A stretch of DNA of 64,000 bases from Sediminibacterium goheungense (GCF_004361915.1 NZ_SNWP01000011.1:930001-994000), one strand, 5' to 3'. Positions 24,528 through 33,763 are shown, counted from the first letter of the stretch. Program-made: numbers and translations. Notes: generated by a model from the sequence alone, not told the origin.

Positions 24528-27281
24528 TTATTGTCCGGCCGATTTTTCTCTGGCTTTCATTTTATCCATATAGCTGATGCCTTCTGTAATCCATTTCTCA
24601 GCTGGTTTACCCAGCAGATAATGCTCAAACCATTCACGCTGACGTTTCTGATAATCTATCTGGTTTTCTTTCCTGGCAAGACTGTGGTTTTCATCTGCAT
24701 ATACCAGCATTACATGAGGCTTTTCCATTCTGCGCATGGTTCCATACATTTCAATACCCTGATGCCAGTCAACAGCACCATCTTTATCACCGAATGCCAC
24801 CAGTAAAGGTGCTTTTATTTTTGTGGCATTGAACATAGGAGAGTTGCGGATATGCTCCTGTGTACGTTCATACCATGGACCATCGAATCGTCCCTGACTG
24901 GTTTCAAATATTTTCTGGTCAGGTGTACCACTGTTCCAGTAAATCGACAATGACATACTGATCAGATCTGTTAAAGGAGCGCCGGCACACGCAGCTTTAA
25001 AAATATCGGTTTGTGTAATGATGAATGAAGTCTGGTAAGCCCCCCAGCTATGTCCCATCAAACCCACTTTGCTTTTATCAATCATTCCTGTTTTTAATAC
25101 TTCTTCTACAGCAGGAACAACACAGTTTACTGCACTCATACCTGGTTCATTGGTATCGTAAACAATATCAGGTCTGAATACAAAGTAACCATTACTGGTA
25201 AAATTGGTAGTGTTGTAAGCACTGCGTTCTGATGGAGTTACATATCCATGAACTGTATTCGATAAAAGTTCATAGATATATACAATCATTGGATATTGCT
25301 TGCCGGGTTCATAATTGGCAGGATAAAATAACGCACCTTGCATTTTCTTACCTTTTTTATTGGTAAAGCTTACTAGCTCACTTTTGCCCCAATAGAAATC
25401 AACCTGTTGTGGGTTGGTACCGGTAATTTTCTTATTGCTGCTGAAATCATCTGTCGCATATAATTCAGGAGACAGATTGTAATCCTGTTTTACAAAACTG
25501 AAACTGTTAGCTTCAGTAGCTTTTGTAATACGGCCAATAGAAAGGTTTTCATAAATCAGCGATTGAACCGTGTTGTTCTCCAGTTTTGCATATCCATATT
25601 TTTTTGTTTTGTCTCCATATAGAGAAAGGTATATAGGTTTACTGTCATCAATATACGGGTATTCAAAATCAGTTCTTGTGATCCTGTGCATGATTTCCTC
25701 TTTTTCTCCATTGGTAATTTTTCTAGCACCACTACCATCTGGTTTTACTGCCCAGATATTGTATTCGTCATACAATAAAATTTCTTTATCGCCTTTTAAC
25801 CATCCACCCATACCAAAAGGAGGTTTGCTGGCTGTATGATCGTCTCTCGTGTTCCAGAAAGTGGCTTTAATATTTTGAGTCAGATTGCTGGTTTGTTGCG
25901 TAGCAATAGAATATATCCACCAGTTCTTATCACGAAAAAAATAAAGGTATTTCCCATCAGGTGAAGATTGAGGTCCTGTAAAAAAGCCCGAAAGCATTTT
26001 TTCATAAAGTAATTTTTCTTCTCCTGTTTTGGTATTTACCAGATAAAAATCAGCATAGTCTTCTTTGAATGCAGGTTTGTATTTATTGTTGGTGGAAGTT
26101 ATGGCATAGGCCTGATTACCGCTCAGCAGTGCAATAGGTGTATGTTCTTTGGCAAGTTGCAAGAACTGGTTGCTGCCAAAGTTCCATACAGATAGATAAC
26201 TGGCTTCTTTATCTTGTCCGAAAGTGATTTTCTGTCTGGGTTGAATTTCGGGGTCCTTCCAATGCCAGATATCAACAGCAGCTAATTTGTCATCAGGTTT
26301 GGAAGCAGGCCTCGGTAGCTGTTTTGATGTGTCACCCGGTTTCTTTTCTTCTTTTTTGGGTTTCGGTGTCCATGTTTTAATACCGAAAAACAGGGCACTC
26401 ATATCATCACTCAATTTTGGCGTGCTGCCATTATGCACACGCATATCTTTTGGGAAAGCTGCAGTTTGCTGAGGATCAAATGTTTTGAGAGAAGGACTGC
26501 CATATAGGTTTATATAACCATGTACCGTGGCACTCTCTTCTTCATAGTCTTTGTTTTTGAAAGTTCTGAAAAAAGCAAAACCTTCACCTTCCCGCTGCCA
26601 GTTGAGTTTTGAAAATTTCAGTGTATCGCTGGCTATAATTTTAAGACTGTAATTTTTCAGGTTTAGTAATTCAACTGCATTGCCCGCTGTATTGGAAGAC
26701 TCAACAATGTAAGAAAGATAATCTCCTTTCTTATTGAATGCATATTCTGTTACATTCCCAATAGTATGGGTGCTTGCATCCGTAAGATTTTTTATGAGTA
26801 ATACACTGCCTTTGTCTTTATGTTCTTTTGGTGGGGCCAGATAAACAGCAAGAAAGTTACCATCTTTTGAAAACCCGAAGCGACTGATATTCTGAATGGT
26901 TTCTTTTTTTCCGGTACTCAGATTTAACAATCCCATTTTATATTCAATAGGTTTGTTTTGCTCTCTTAATTTTTCTGCTTCTTTAAATGGAACGCCAATA
27001 CGGTACGCAACCCATTGGTTATTACCCGAAAATTCAAAACTGGTGGCAAACTCGAGTTTGTATACTTTATCTGTTTTCCGGTTTACTATGTACAGGGTGT
27101 CATTGTCTTCCTGAATAGATATATGGTAACCTACCCAGTTACCATCGGGCGACAAATCGGTGCTGCCTATTTGCTGCCATTTGCCGTAATCGGAAGGGGT
27201 TAACTGTTTTTTCTGTTGGGCATTTACTGTTAGGTTCGTCAGTAAAAAAAGAGCCAGCAGACCTAAGAAAGGATATCGCAT
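24528..27281 (-). CDS. S9-family prolyl oligopeptidase-like peptidase, exported
   Basis: 917 aa with a signal peptide (RYPFLGLLALFLLTNLTVNAQ). Residues about 25-640 are beta-propeller-like repeats (DLSPDGNWVGYHI, SSPDGKYLYFFRDKNWW). The C-terminal alpha/beta hydrolase has GHSWGAY with nucleophile S745, GDKDGAV with the likely acid D834, and DENHS with H866, a complete triad. It is likely a periplasmic dipeptidyl- or oligopeptidase in peptide use. A proline- and lysine-rich linker sits near residue 310 (PKPKKEEKKPGDTSKQ). Divergent from a two-component system starting 187 bp away; no evidence that it is a target. Confidence 0.88.
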   Translation of the reverse strand: MRYPFLGLLALFLLTNLTVNAQQKKQLTPSDYGKWQQIGSTDLSPDGNWVGYHISIQEDNDTLYIVNRKTDKVYKLEFATSFEFSGNNQWVAYRIGVPFKEAEKLREQNKPIEYKMGLLNLSTGKKETIQNISRFGFSKDGNFLAVYLAPPKEHKDKGSVLLIKNLTDASTHTIGNVTEYAFNKKGDYLSYIVESSNTAGNAVELLNLKNYSLKIIASDTLKFSKLNWQREGEGFAFFRTFKNKDYEEESATVHGYINLYGSPSLKTFDPQQTAAFPKDMRVHNGSTPKLSDDMSALFFGIKTWTPKPKKEEKKPGDTSKQLPRPASKPDDKLAAVDIWHWKDPEIQPRQKITFGQDKEASYLSVWNFGSNQFLQLAKEHTPIALLSGNQAYAITSTNNKYKPAFKEDYADFYLVNTKTGEEKLLYEKMLSGFFTGPQSSPDGKYLYFFRDKNWWIYSIATQQTSNLTQNIKATFWNTRDDHTASKPPFGMGGWLKGDKEILLYDEYNIWAVKPDGSGARKITNGEKEEIMHRITRTDFEYPYIDDSKPIYLSLYGDKTKKYGYAKLENNTVQSLIYENLSIGRITKATEANSFSFVKQDYNLSPELYATDDFSSNKKITGTNPQQVDFYWGKSELVSFTNKKGKKMQGALFYPANYEPGKQYPMIVYIYELLSNTVHGYVTPSERSAYNTTNFTSNGYFVFRPDIVYDTNEPGMSAVNCVVPAVEEVLKTGMIDKSKVGLMGHSWGAYQTSFIITQTDIFKAACAGAPLTDLISMSLSIYWNSGTPDQKIFETSQGRFDGPWYERTQEHIRNSPMFNATKIKAPLLVAFGDKDGAVDWHQGIEMYGTMRRMEKPHVMLVYADENHSLARKENQIDYQKRQREWFEHYLLGKPAEKWITEGISYMDKMKAREKSAGQ

Positions 27282-27468
27282 GTTGGTTGTTTTATCCAGA
27301 CAAGATAATAAAAAACAGAGGAGATTTTGAATTGTGTACTATTTTAGGCAATGCTGGCAAATTGTTTCAGTCGAATTTTTTGTTAAAAAAAGCAGAAAGA
27401 GGAACAGTTTTGGGCTTCTTTCGTTATTGTCGCAGGATATAATCTTTTTGCAGGTCAAATATATGTAC

Positions 27469-28158
27469 ATGAAGATTTTAGTAATTGAGGACGAAGCTGC
27501 AGTGATCTCTTTGATTGAGCGGGGGCTGAAAGAAAAGGGACTGGAAGTGAGTATTGCCATGGATGGTAATACAGGATTGCAAATGATTCGTGATCATCCG
27601 TTTAACCTCGTTATAATGGATCTGATGTTGCCTGGAATGAATGGAATTCAGATATGCAGAGAAATACGATCGCTTGGATTCGACTTGCCGGTATTGATGC
27701 TGACTGCATTAGGGAGCACCGAGAATATTGTAACAGGACTGGATAGCGGCGCGGATGATTATATGGTAAAGCCCTTCAAAATCAATGAATTGGTAGCAAG
27801 GGTAAATGCATTAGGTAGAAGGGCCTTTAAAAAAGTACAGACTCCGGAAAAAAATATTCTTCAGATAGGTGATCTTCAACTTGATACGGATGCCAAAATG
27901 GCTAAACGTAATGAAGAAATCATACCTCTCACTTCTACTGAATACAAGTTGTTGGAATTTTTTATGAAAAACCAGTCACGGGTGCTTTCCAGAATGGAAA
28001 TACTGGAGAACGTATGGGACATCGACTTTAACCTGGGCACCAATGTGGTGGATGTATACGTAAACTATCTGCGAAAAAAAATTGATAAGAGCCATGACAC
28101 CAAATTTATACATACCATGATTGGCATGGGATACATGATGAAAGAAACTGCATCATGA
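27469..28158 (+). CDS. OmpR-family response regulator
   Basis: 229 aa from ATG 27469 (MKILVIEDEA; an ATG two codons earlier at 27463 is also possible). Receiver domain: acidic E7/D8, phospho-acceptor D51 in IMDLMLPGMNG, conserved K101 in MVKPFK. The DNA-binding winged helix covers about 130-225 (LTSTEYKLLEFFMKNQSRVLSR, then NVVDVYVNYLRKKID and IHTMIGMGYMMK). It is paired with the HAMP histidine kinase through a 4-nt ATGA overlap. The longer reading frame from 27334 is rejected because residues before MKILVIEDE are unlike any receiver. Confidence 0.93.
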   Translation: MKILVIEDEAAVISLIERGLKEKGLEVSIAMDGNTGLQMIRDHPFNLVIMDLMLPGMNGIQICREIRSLGFDLPVLMLTALGSTENIVTGLDSGADDYMVKPFKINELVARVNALGRRAFKKVQTPEKNILQIGDLQLDTDAKMAKRNEEIIPLTSTEYKLLEFFMKNQSRVLSRMEILENVWDIDFNLGTNVVDVYVNYLRKKIDKSHDTKFIHTMIGMGYMMKETAS

Positions 28159-29510
28159 ATATTCGTAATAAAATTACGAGTTTATTTACCGTGCTTACAG
28201 GTGTGATCATACTCATGCTGAGTATTTTCATTTATCATTTCTCCAAAAGATCCATTGACAAAGAATTTTTTCATCGTCTTTCCGTTAGGGGTGGTATTGC
28301 GGCACAGGCCCATTATGAAGGAGGAACACTGAGTGCAAGTCTCTACAATGAAATACGCGAAAAGCATTTACAAAGATTGCCTGGCGAAAGAGAGTATTTT
28401 TTTGATAGCATACCTGATAAACAGGTGCTTGCTTCGCAAAATATCAGCTTGCCCGACGATATAAAAATTCAAAATACACGGATTCAATTTATTAATGGAA
28501 AGATTTACCATGTAGTACTTCCTTATCTGTATAAGGGTAAACGCTATACCGTATTGATGACAGCCCGAAACGAATCTGGTGAGACCTCAATGCAGGATAT
28601 CAGACAAAACCTGTTTCTGGGTATTTTGTTGTCAGTTATTATCGTGTTTGTGGTAGGACTTCTATTCTCGGCAGAAATTGTAAATCCGATTTCAAATATT
28701 ATCAATCGTGTTAAAAAAATCAGTGCCTTGAACCTGGACATGCGTCTTCCGGAGCATAGCGGTAAGGGGGAGATTGTAGACCTTACCCAGACATTTAACG
28801 ACATGCTTGATCGTCTGGAAACTTCTTTTGAAACACAAAGAAATTTTGTCAATAAACTCTCGCATGAGTTGCGAACCCCGCTTACCGCTATTATTGGAGA
28901 AGCTGAACTGGCATTGGATAAAGAAAGAAATCCGGTAGAGTATCAGCAGGCATTATCTGTCATCGCCAGAGAAGCAGATCAGTTGCACCATCTTACAACA
29001 AGTTTGTTAGAACTTGCCCAGGCTGGCAATAGTATCAATGAGGAATTTATGGGTAATATCAGGCTTGATGAGATGATATTATCTGTAAAGAAACTGGTAG
29101 ATTTTACCGATCCACAAAACCATATTCATATCAATTTTGAAGAATTGCCGGATGATGATGCGAAGATTACCGTTTTTGGTAACCAGAACCTTTTAAAGCT
29201 GGCTATAACGAATGTAGTACAAAATGCCTGTAAGTATTCTGATAATGGTAAGGTGACTGTTTCATTAAGGGCCACCGAACGGCAATGCATTTTGATCGTA
29301 GAAGACCATGGCATTGGTATTCCGCAAAAAGAACTGCGTTATATTTTCGATCCGTTTTTCAGGGCATCCAATACCACTGCATATAAAGGATATGGGGTAG
29401 GGCTGCCCCTCGCACAAAAAATTATCCGGATACACCGCGGCGAAATTAAGTTCACTTCCATGGAAGGGGCAGGAACCCGGGCTGAAATGCGTTTTCCTAT
29501 TCATTCATAA
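28155..29510 (+). CDS. HAMP-domain sensor histidine kinase
   Basis: 451 aa. TM1 is at about 12-29, a periplasmic sensor region of about 120 aa follows, TM2 is at about 153-172, and HAMP runs 173-225. The HisKA motif is FVNKLSHELRTPLTAIIGEA with phospho-acceptor H237. The HATPase domain has NVVQNACKYSDNGKV (N box), VEDHGIGIPQKELRYIFDPF (G1/F box) and GYGVGLPLAQKI (G2). It signals to the OmpR-type regulator encoded upstream. The stimulus is unknown. A perfect palindrome follows 42 bp after the stop. Confidence 0.93.
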   Translation: MNIRNKITSLFTVLTGVIILMLSIFIYHFSKRSIDKEFFHRLSVRGGIAAQAHYEGGTLSASLYNEIREKHLQRLPGEREYFFDSIPDKQVLASQNISLPDDIKIQNTRIQFINGKIYHVVLPYLYKGKRYTVLMTARNESGETSMQDIRQNLFLGILLSVIIVFVVGLLFSAEIVNPISNIINRVKKISALNLDMRLPEHSGKGEIVDLTQTFNDMLDRLETSFETQRNFVNKLSHELRTPLTAIIGEAELALDKERNPVEYQQALSVIAREADQLHHLTTSLLELAQAGNSINEEFMGNIRLDEMILSVKKLVDFTDPQNHIHINFEELPDDDAKITVFGNQNLLKLAITNVVQNACKYSDNGKVTVSLRATERQCILIVEDHGIGIPQKELRYIFDPFFRASNTTAYKGYGVGLPLAQKIIRIHRGEIKFTSMEGAGTRAEMRFPIHS

Positions 29511-29551
29511 AGCTATCATTAGCTGATTTTCAATAATTATAAAATGTTGTT

Positions 29552-29592
29552 AGAGCGGCATTAGAATTTTTCGGCTTTTCTAATGCCGCTCT
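29552..29592. repeat. Perfect 15-bp inverted repeat
   Basis: AGAGCGGCATTAGAA at 29552-29566 and its exact reverse complement at 29578-29592, with an 11-nt loop. No T run follows directly on either strand. A second small palindrome (TTAGAA, AC, TTCTAA) follows at once at 29593-29606. It may end transcription of the kinase gene or be a protein-binding or mobile repeat. Confidence 0.7.
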
Positions 29593-29703
29593 TAGAAACT
29601 TCTAACGGTGTCTTAATGCTATCCTTAGGCCATCCCAATACCTGCAGGGTAGTTTTGAATTTTACATGGAGATATTATTATTCATTACTAAAACCATAGT
29701 GGA

Positions 29704-30426
29704 ATGAAAAAGATTCTGATCCCAACAAGATGCACTGAACATTCCGTACATCTGTTACGTCTGGCAACTAAGTTATACAGTAAGGAAGGTTTTCATTGCA
29801 CTTTTCTTCAGGTAGTTCCAATGCCGGATAATGAAAGGGATCTCATGATGCTGGGGCGTGAACCATCCGGTTATGTTTTTACTGAAAGTTCTTTAAACAG
29901 TATCCGGAAGATTGAGGCAGAAAATAAACAGGCAATCAAAGGATATAGTATAGATAAAATTTATGGGGATTCTCCTGCTGTTTTCAAACAGTATGTAGGA
30001 GAATTTGGCATTGATATGGTGTTTTATTCCAGAGAAGAGTGGCAGGAAGTCGGAAAAGAATTAAACCTGGATGTATTTCGCATGTTATGCCGTTCACGTT
30101 GCCCGATTATGTATATCGCAAAATCTGATCTGGCCAATATTTCAGATGAGTTATTACGGCCACAGACAAGGGCTTATCATACTGCCAGAGAAATGTCTGA
30201 TGCCGTGTCATTGATTGATGCAGCAAAATCTAACGATGTTCCTGAAGCATTGGTATACCAGTTCAATGCAGTAGAAAAAAAGCTTTCGGGTTTTTCTGAA
30301 ATGATGCAGGGTAAGGATATCCCGACCATTAAAATGGGAAAACTTTCAAGCTATTTTATGCGTGAGCAAAGACTCGAGAGAATACTCATGCAGTCGAATG
30401 TTTCATTAATGTTATTAACCATTTAG
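29704..30426 (+). CDS. Universal stress protein-like protein
   Basis: 240 aa. The first 145 residues have the Usp alpha/beta order: MKKILIPTRCTEHSVHLLRLATKLY (beta1/alpha1), CTFLQVVPMP, IDKIYGDSPAVFKQYVGEFGIDMVFYSREEW, MLCRSRCPIMYIA. The ATP-binding GxxGxxGS loop of classical Usp proteins is not present, so it is probably a non-nucleotide-binding branch. The C-terminal 90 residues are helical and not recognised (SDAVSLIDAAKSNDVPEAL). Cytoplasmic. It sits downstream of the two-component pair but after a long gap with a palindrome, so likely its own unit. Confidence 0.6.
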   Translation: MKKILIPTRCTEHSVHLLRLATKLYSKEGFHCTFLQVVPMPDNERDLMMLGREPSGYVFTESSLNSIRKIEAENKQAIKGYSIDKIYGDSPAVFKQYVGEFGIDMVFYSREEWQEVGKELNLDVFRMLCRSRCPIMYIAKSDLANISDELLRPQTRAYHTAREMSDAVSLIDAAKSNDVPEALVYQFNAVEKKLSGFSEMMQGKDIPTIKMGKLSSYFMREQRLERILMQSNVSLMLLTI

Positions 30427-30564
30427 TCAAAGGTGAGGCCGGAAATTTTATATACAGTAAGAATTTCGGCAACCCAAGTCGGTGAACTATTTCTTTAAGG
30501 AAAAACAGTTAGAAATTATTCAGTGACTGTCTTAATACTTTTAGCTTCGCTGACGTTCAATTTT

Positions 30565-30987
30565 TTAAAACAATTTCAAACCATAGTATCCAATCGTAGT
30601 AAAGAGTGCACATCTGGTAATTACACCCAGACAACACCAGACCAGTAGTTTTTGTAAGGGAACATTAAAGCCAACACCTACACCTATGCTTACGGGTGCT
30701 CCCACCGTCATTGTACCCACAAAACCCAGACCGATAATACCGTATTTTTCCCAGATGGTATAAATCAATCCTGTTTTAGGTTTTTCCGGTTTGGGTTTAC
30801 GGTACCTGGCCAGTATTTTTTTTATTTTATCGCCCAGAAAAGTGGCTACAAATACTCCTGTTAAACCGCCAATAAGGCTGGCCAAAAAAATGACCCATGC
30901 GGGTAACCCGAATGCAAAACCGGCGGGAATAGCAGCATAAATTTCAAATGTGGCAAGACCGGCAACGGTTAAAATCTTTAGTGTCAT
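30565..30987 (-). CDS. Small multidrug export family-like membrane protein
   Basis: 140 aa with about four hydrophobic segments (3-28, 31-50, 78-105, 112-138). The pattern TFEIYAAIPAGFAFGLPAWVIFLASLIGG and a short cytoplasmic Lys/Pro-rich loop (YRKPKPEKPKTG) resemble the Sm_multidrug_ex family. The function of that family is poorly defined. It stands alone between two oppositely oriented genes with no clear operon partner. Confidence 0.6.
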   Translation of the reverse strand: MTLKILTVAGLATFEIYAAIPAGFAFGLPAWVIFLASLIGGLTGVFVATFLGDKIKKILARYRKPKPEKPKTGLIYTIWEKYGIIGLGFVGTMTVGAPVSIGVGVGFNVPLQKLLVWCCLGVITRCALFTTIGYYGLKLF

Positions 30988-31200
30988 AAGCAGAATCCAT
31001 CATCTTTAGAAGTCGGTGAAAATAAGCAGAGATCATCATGAAACACAACAGATAAACGATAATTGTTTGTGAAGGTTTATCCTGAAATTATCCCCGGCTT
31101 ATAAACAGCAGATTTTTTTTGATTTACAGGACTTGCATATGCGCCAATTGCTTTCTATTTTGTTCAGTCAAATCATTTTTCCCCCTTAAAACGATTGCTT

Positions 31201-31626
31201 ATGAACACTACAAAAATGTTGATTTCCGGTATTGCCGGAGGTATTACCGCTTTTTTTGCAGGCTGGCTCATTTACGGAATTTTGCTGATGGATTTTATGA
31301 CACAAAACAGCGGAACCGCTACCGGTGTAATGCGTGCCGACATGGAAATGGTATGGTGGGCACTCATTGCAGGTAACCTGCTCAGCGGTATTTTATATTC
31401 ATATATTTTTAACCGTTGGGCAAACATTAGCACTTTATCTGCCGGGCTTTCTGCTGGTGCTGTTATTGGACTGATCATGGGCGCTGCTGTTGATCTGACC
31501 ATGTATGGAACCTCCAATATTATGGCATTGAATGGAGTATGGGCCGATATTGCGGCATCAACCGTGTTAGGTGCCATTACCGGCGGAGTTGTTGGATGGG
31601 TGAACGGCATGGGCAAAAAAGCATAA
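31201..31626 (+). CDS. Four-helix membrane protein, unknown function
   Basis: 141 aa from the ATG at 31201. Glycine-rich hydrophobic helices lie at about 5-28 (MLISGIAGGITAFFAGWLI), 48-70, 76-96 and 113-133 (TVLGAITGGVVGWVNG). Such four-helix proteins are frequent in Bacteroidota and are usually unnamed. No motif pointing to a substrate was seen. It is followed by a strong terminator and preceded by a 213-bp gap in which I see nothing but an AT-rich leader. Confidence 0.6.
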   Translation: MNTTKMLISGIAGGITAFFAGWLIYGILLMDFMTQNSGTATGVMRADMEMVWWALIAGNLLSGILYSYIFNRWANISTLSAGLSAGAVIGLIMGAAVDLTMYGTSNIMALNGVWADIAASTVLGAITGGVVGWVNGMGKKA

Positions 31627-31634
31627 TTTAATCC

Positions 31635-31685
31635 GATCAACAAAAAAAGTGATCCAGCCAGATTGCTTTTTTTGTTGATCGGTTT
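31635..31685 (+). terminator. Long intrinsic terminator
   Basis: Stem of about 15 bp: GATCAACAAAAAAAG from 31635 pairs with the complementary arm ending at 31680. A run of T follows at 31683. Confidence 0.75.
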
Positions 31686-31732
31686 TTACAATATATCCTG
31701 AGTCTATATCTTCAACGGTATATCTTGCCTTT

Positions 31733-32422
31733 ATGAACCGTATCGACCGACTCTTTAGTATCCTTACTTTTTTGCAATCGAAAAAATATGTTCCGGCAGA
31801 AAAAATTGCCGAGAAGTTTAACCTGAGTATACGTACAGTATATCGTGACATAAAAGCGTTGAATGAATCTGGCGTGCCTGTTAGTTTTGAGCAGGGAAAA
31901 GGATATTTTATTGTAAACGGTTATTTTCTTCCCCCTGTTTCATTTACCAGTGAAGAAGCCAACGCACTAATATTAATGGAAGCGGTGGTAAAAGGATTTT
32001 CAGATCATTCTATCCAGAAACATTACGCTACTGCCCTGAATAAAGTAAAAACAGTATTACAGTCGACACAGCAGGATAAACTGGAAACATTGGCATCGCG
32101 CATTCGTTTACAGGTGCCCGAATGTATGACCTTGCAGGTATCTTATCTGTCTGTTTTACAGGAAGCTATAACGGCACATACCATGATTCAAATTGCCTAT
32201 CTCAATAAGAACCAGGAACCCAGTGTGCGAAAAGTGGAACCCATTGGTCTTGTGTTTTATGCATTTGCATGGCATCTTATTGCCTGGTGCCATAAAAGAA
32301 ATGGTTACCGTGATTTTAAAGTGGCCCGTATACAAAAGCTAACCAATACAAGCACTCCCTTTATACACCGGAAGCATATTTCATTGGATAAGTACATAAA
32401 AGATATACCTGTGGAATACTGA
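31733..32422 (+). CDS. YafY-type WYL-domain transcriptional regulator
   Basis: 229 aa. An N-terminal winged HTH_11 domain (NRIDRLFSILTFLQ, then PAEKIAEKFNLSIRTVYRDIKALNESG) is followed by a WYL domain (about 135-220: IQIAYLNKNQEPSVRKVEPIGLVFYAFAWHLIAWCHKR, then DFKVARIQKL). WYL regulators bind small ligands or nucleic acids and often control nearby genes. The next gene, a DinB protein, is a plausible target but is separated by a heptad inverted repeat of about 125 bp. Confidence 0.88.
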   Translation: MNRIDRLFSILTFLQSKKYVPAEKIAEKFNLSIRTVYRDIKALNESGVPVSFEQGKGYFIVNGYFLPPVSFTSEEANALILMEAVVKGFSDHSIQKHYATALNKVKTVLQSTQQDKLETLASRIRLQVPECMTLQVSYLSVLQEAITAHTMIQIAYLNKNQEPSVRKVEPIGLVFYAFAWHLIAWCHKRNGYRDFKVARIQKLTNTSTPFIHRKHISLDKYIKDIPVEY

Positions 32423-32433
32423 GGAAACTGATG

Positions 32434-32557
32434 AATAAGAAATAAGAAATAAGGAATAGGAAATATGAAATTGTAAATAAAGAATCTATTTAATGATTAG
32501 TTATAATCTTACGCTAAATACACCTTTTTTATTTCATATTTCCTATTCCTTATTTCT
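32434..32557. repeat. Heptad repeat with perfect 27-bp inverted partner (locus 2)
   Basis: 7-nt units from 32434: AATAAGA, AATAAGA, AATAAGG, AATAGGA, AATATGA, AATTGTA, AATAAAG. The segment 32445-32471 is exactly reverse-complementary to 32531-32557 (27 of 27 bases), with a 59-nt AT-rich spacer. The whole region could fold as one long hairpin or cruciform. No transposase and no target duplication were seen. Confidence 0.85.
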
Positions 32558-32654
32558 CTGTTCTAACCCTTGTTCCGAAACTTTTTTTAAAACGGCTGCC
32601 ATAGGGTTGTCAGTGGCTGTTGATTGTTTTGTAAACACAATTAAAACAATCAAT

Positions 32655-33149
32655 ATGACAATTATGCAAGCCTTCCAGCAGGAACTGGAAAATGAAGCTG
32701 TGGTAACACGCAAAATGCTGACACTGGTGCCCAACGACAAATACCAGTGGAAACCTCACTCAAAAAGTATGACACTTCAGCAACTGGCCACACATATCGC
32801 AGAGTTACCCACCTGGATCGGGATGGTGTTATATACCGATGAACTCGATTTTAGCGTACATCCTTACAGCCCAAAAATCATCGATAATACGGCTGATCTC
32901 ATCCGTTATTTTGAAACAAGTCTGGAAGAAGGGCGCAGAGACCTCAAAAATGCAGATACTGAATCACTCGGTAAAAACTGGACACTTCGTAACGGAGAGC
33001 AGATTTATACTGTAGAAACTAAACAGAGTTTCCTCCGTAGCACTTTCAGTCAGATTATTCACCATAGGGCACAACTGGGTGTTTATTTAAGGCTCCTTGA
33101 TATTCCCATCCCCGGCAGTTATGGGCCAAGTGCAGATGAGCATATGTAA
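32655..33149 (+). CDS. DinB-superfamily protein
   Basis: 164 aa from the ATG at 32655. Four-helix DinB/YfiT fold: MQAFQQELENEAVVTRKMLTLVP, WKPHSKSMTLQQLATHIAELPTWIG with the first metal-ligand His, and FSQIIHHRAQLGVYLRLL with the HHRxQ signature. The ending LDIPIPGSYGPSADE is very typical of Bacteroidota DinB proteins. It is a probable metal-dependent thiol- or glutathione-analog transferase; its substrate is unknown. The frame extends upstream to 32493, but that part covers the inverted repeat and is unlike the family. A good terminator follows 4 bp after the stop. Confidence 0.88.
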   Translation: MTIMQAFQQELENEAVVTRKMLTLVPNDKYQWKPHSKSMTLQQLATHIAELPTWIGMVLYTDELDFSVHPYSPKIIDNTADLIRYFETSLEEGRRDLKNADTESLGKNWTLRNGEQIYTVETKQSFLRSTFSQIIHHRAQLGVYLRLLDIPIPGSYGPSADEHM

Positions 33150-33153
33150 ACAG

Positions 33154-33186
33154 AAATACCCCGGATGCTTATCCGGGGTATTTTTC
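33154..33186 (+). terminator. Intrinsic terminator of dinB-like gene
   Basis: 13-bp perfect stem AAATACCCCGGAT / ATCCGGGGTATTT with a 4-nt loop and a T run. Confidence 0.9.
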
Positions 33187-33224
33187 TCAAAAGAAATCCC
33201 TGAAAGAAGTATTTTGTAGACACT

Positions 33225-33749
33225 ATGATTCATTTTGAAACCATATTGCAGCAGTTTGGTGAAAAGGGTGATAAAACCGGCTGGACCTATATTCAGGTAC
33301 CGCAGGATATAGCAGCGGAATTACAACCGGAATCAAGGAAAACCTTCCGTGTAAAAGGGAAGCTAGATGCATTTGCTATCAAATCGGTAGCGTTGATGCC
33401 CATGGGCGATGGATCATTTATGTTGCCGGTAAATGCAGCCATGCGAAAGGGCATCCGGAAAGCAAAAGGAGCTATGGTAAAAGTTTCAATTACTATTGAT
33501 AAAACGCCACCAGCCATACCTGCCGCATTAAAAGAATGCCTGGATGAAGAACCACAGGCATGGGAATTCTTTCAGCAACTCACACTCTCTCACAGAAATT
33601 ATTTTATAAAATGGGTTGAAGGGGTGAAAAACGAAATGCTGCAAGCCAAAAGGATCGCACAAACAATTGATGCACTGTTACTTAAACAGAATTATGTTGA
33701 AATGATAAGGGCTCAAAAGGCTAAAAAACAAAAAGACAACCCTTTTTAA
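33225..33749 (+). CDS. YdeI/OmdA-family protein with DUF1905 domain
   Basis: 174 aa. The N-terminal beta-barrel-like DUF1905 domain (about 1-95: TGWTYIQVPQDIAAEL, RVKGKLDAFAIKSVALMPMGDGSFMLPVNAAMRKGI) is joined to an OmdA/YdeI helical domain (about 100-170: ALKECLDEEPQAWEFFQQLTLSHRNYFIKWVEGVK, KRIAQTIDALL). Members of this family have been linked to resistance to cationic stress, but a mechanism is not firmly known. The gene lies 50 bp upstream of a TetR regulator on the same strand; an operator for that regulator lies between them. Confidence 0.82.
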   Translation: MIHFETILQQFGEKGDKTGWTYIQVPQDIAAELQPESRKTFRVKGKLDAFAIKSVALMPMGDGSFMLPVNAAMRKGIRKAKGAMVKVSITIDKTPPAIPAALKECLDEEPQAWEFFQQLTLSHRNYFIKWVEGVKNEMLQAKRIAQTIDALLLKQNYVEMIRAQKAKKQKDNPF

Positions 33750-33763
33750 TCAGGTAAATAAAT

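Noticed and set aside
27334..27468. 45-residue extension of the OmpR-type regulator
   Set aside because: Receiver domains start at MKILVIEDE; the extension is basic and aromatic and lies in the divergent promoter region.
31119..31376. 85-codon frame overlapping the start of the four-helix membrane protein
   Set aside because: Its product is Cys/Arg/His-rich and unlike a natural protein; the overlapping frame from 31201 gives clean membrane helices.
32445..32557. 27-bp inverted repeat as the ends of an insertion sequence or MITE
   Set aside because: Only 59 AT-rich bases lie between the arms, the arms are themselves heptad repeats, and I see no target-site duplication at the outer ends.
32493..32654. 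N-terminal extension of the DinB protein
   Set aside because: It would translate the right arm of the heptad inverted repeat; DinB homology starts at 32655 or soon after.
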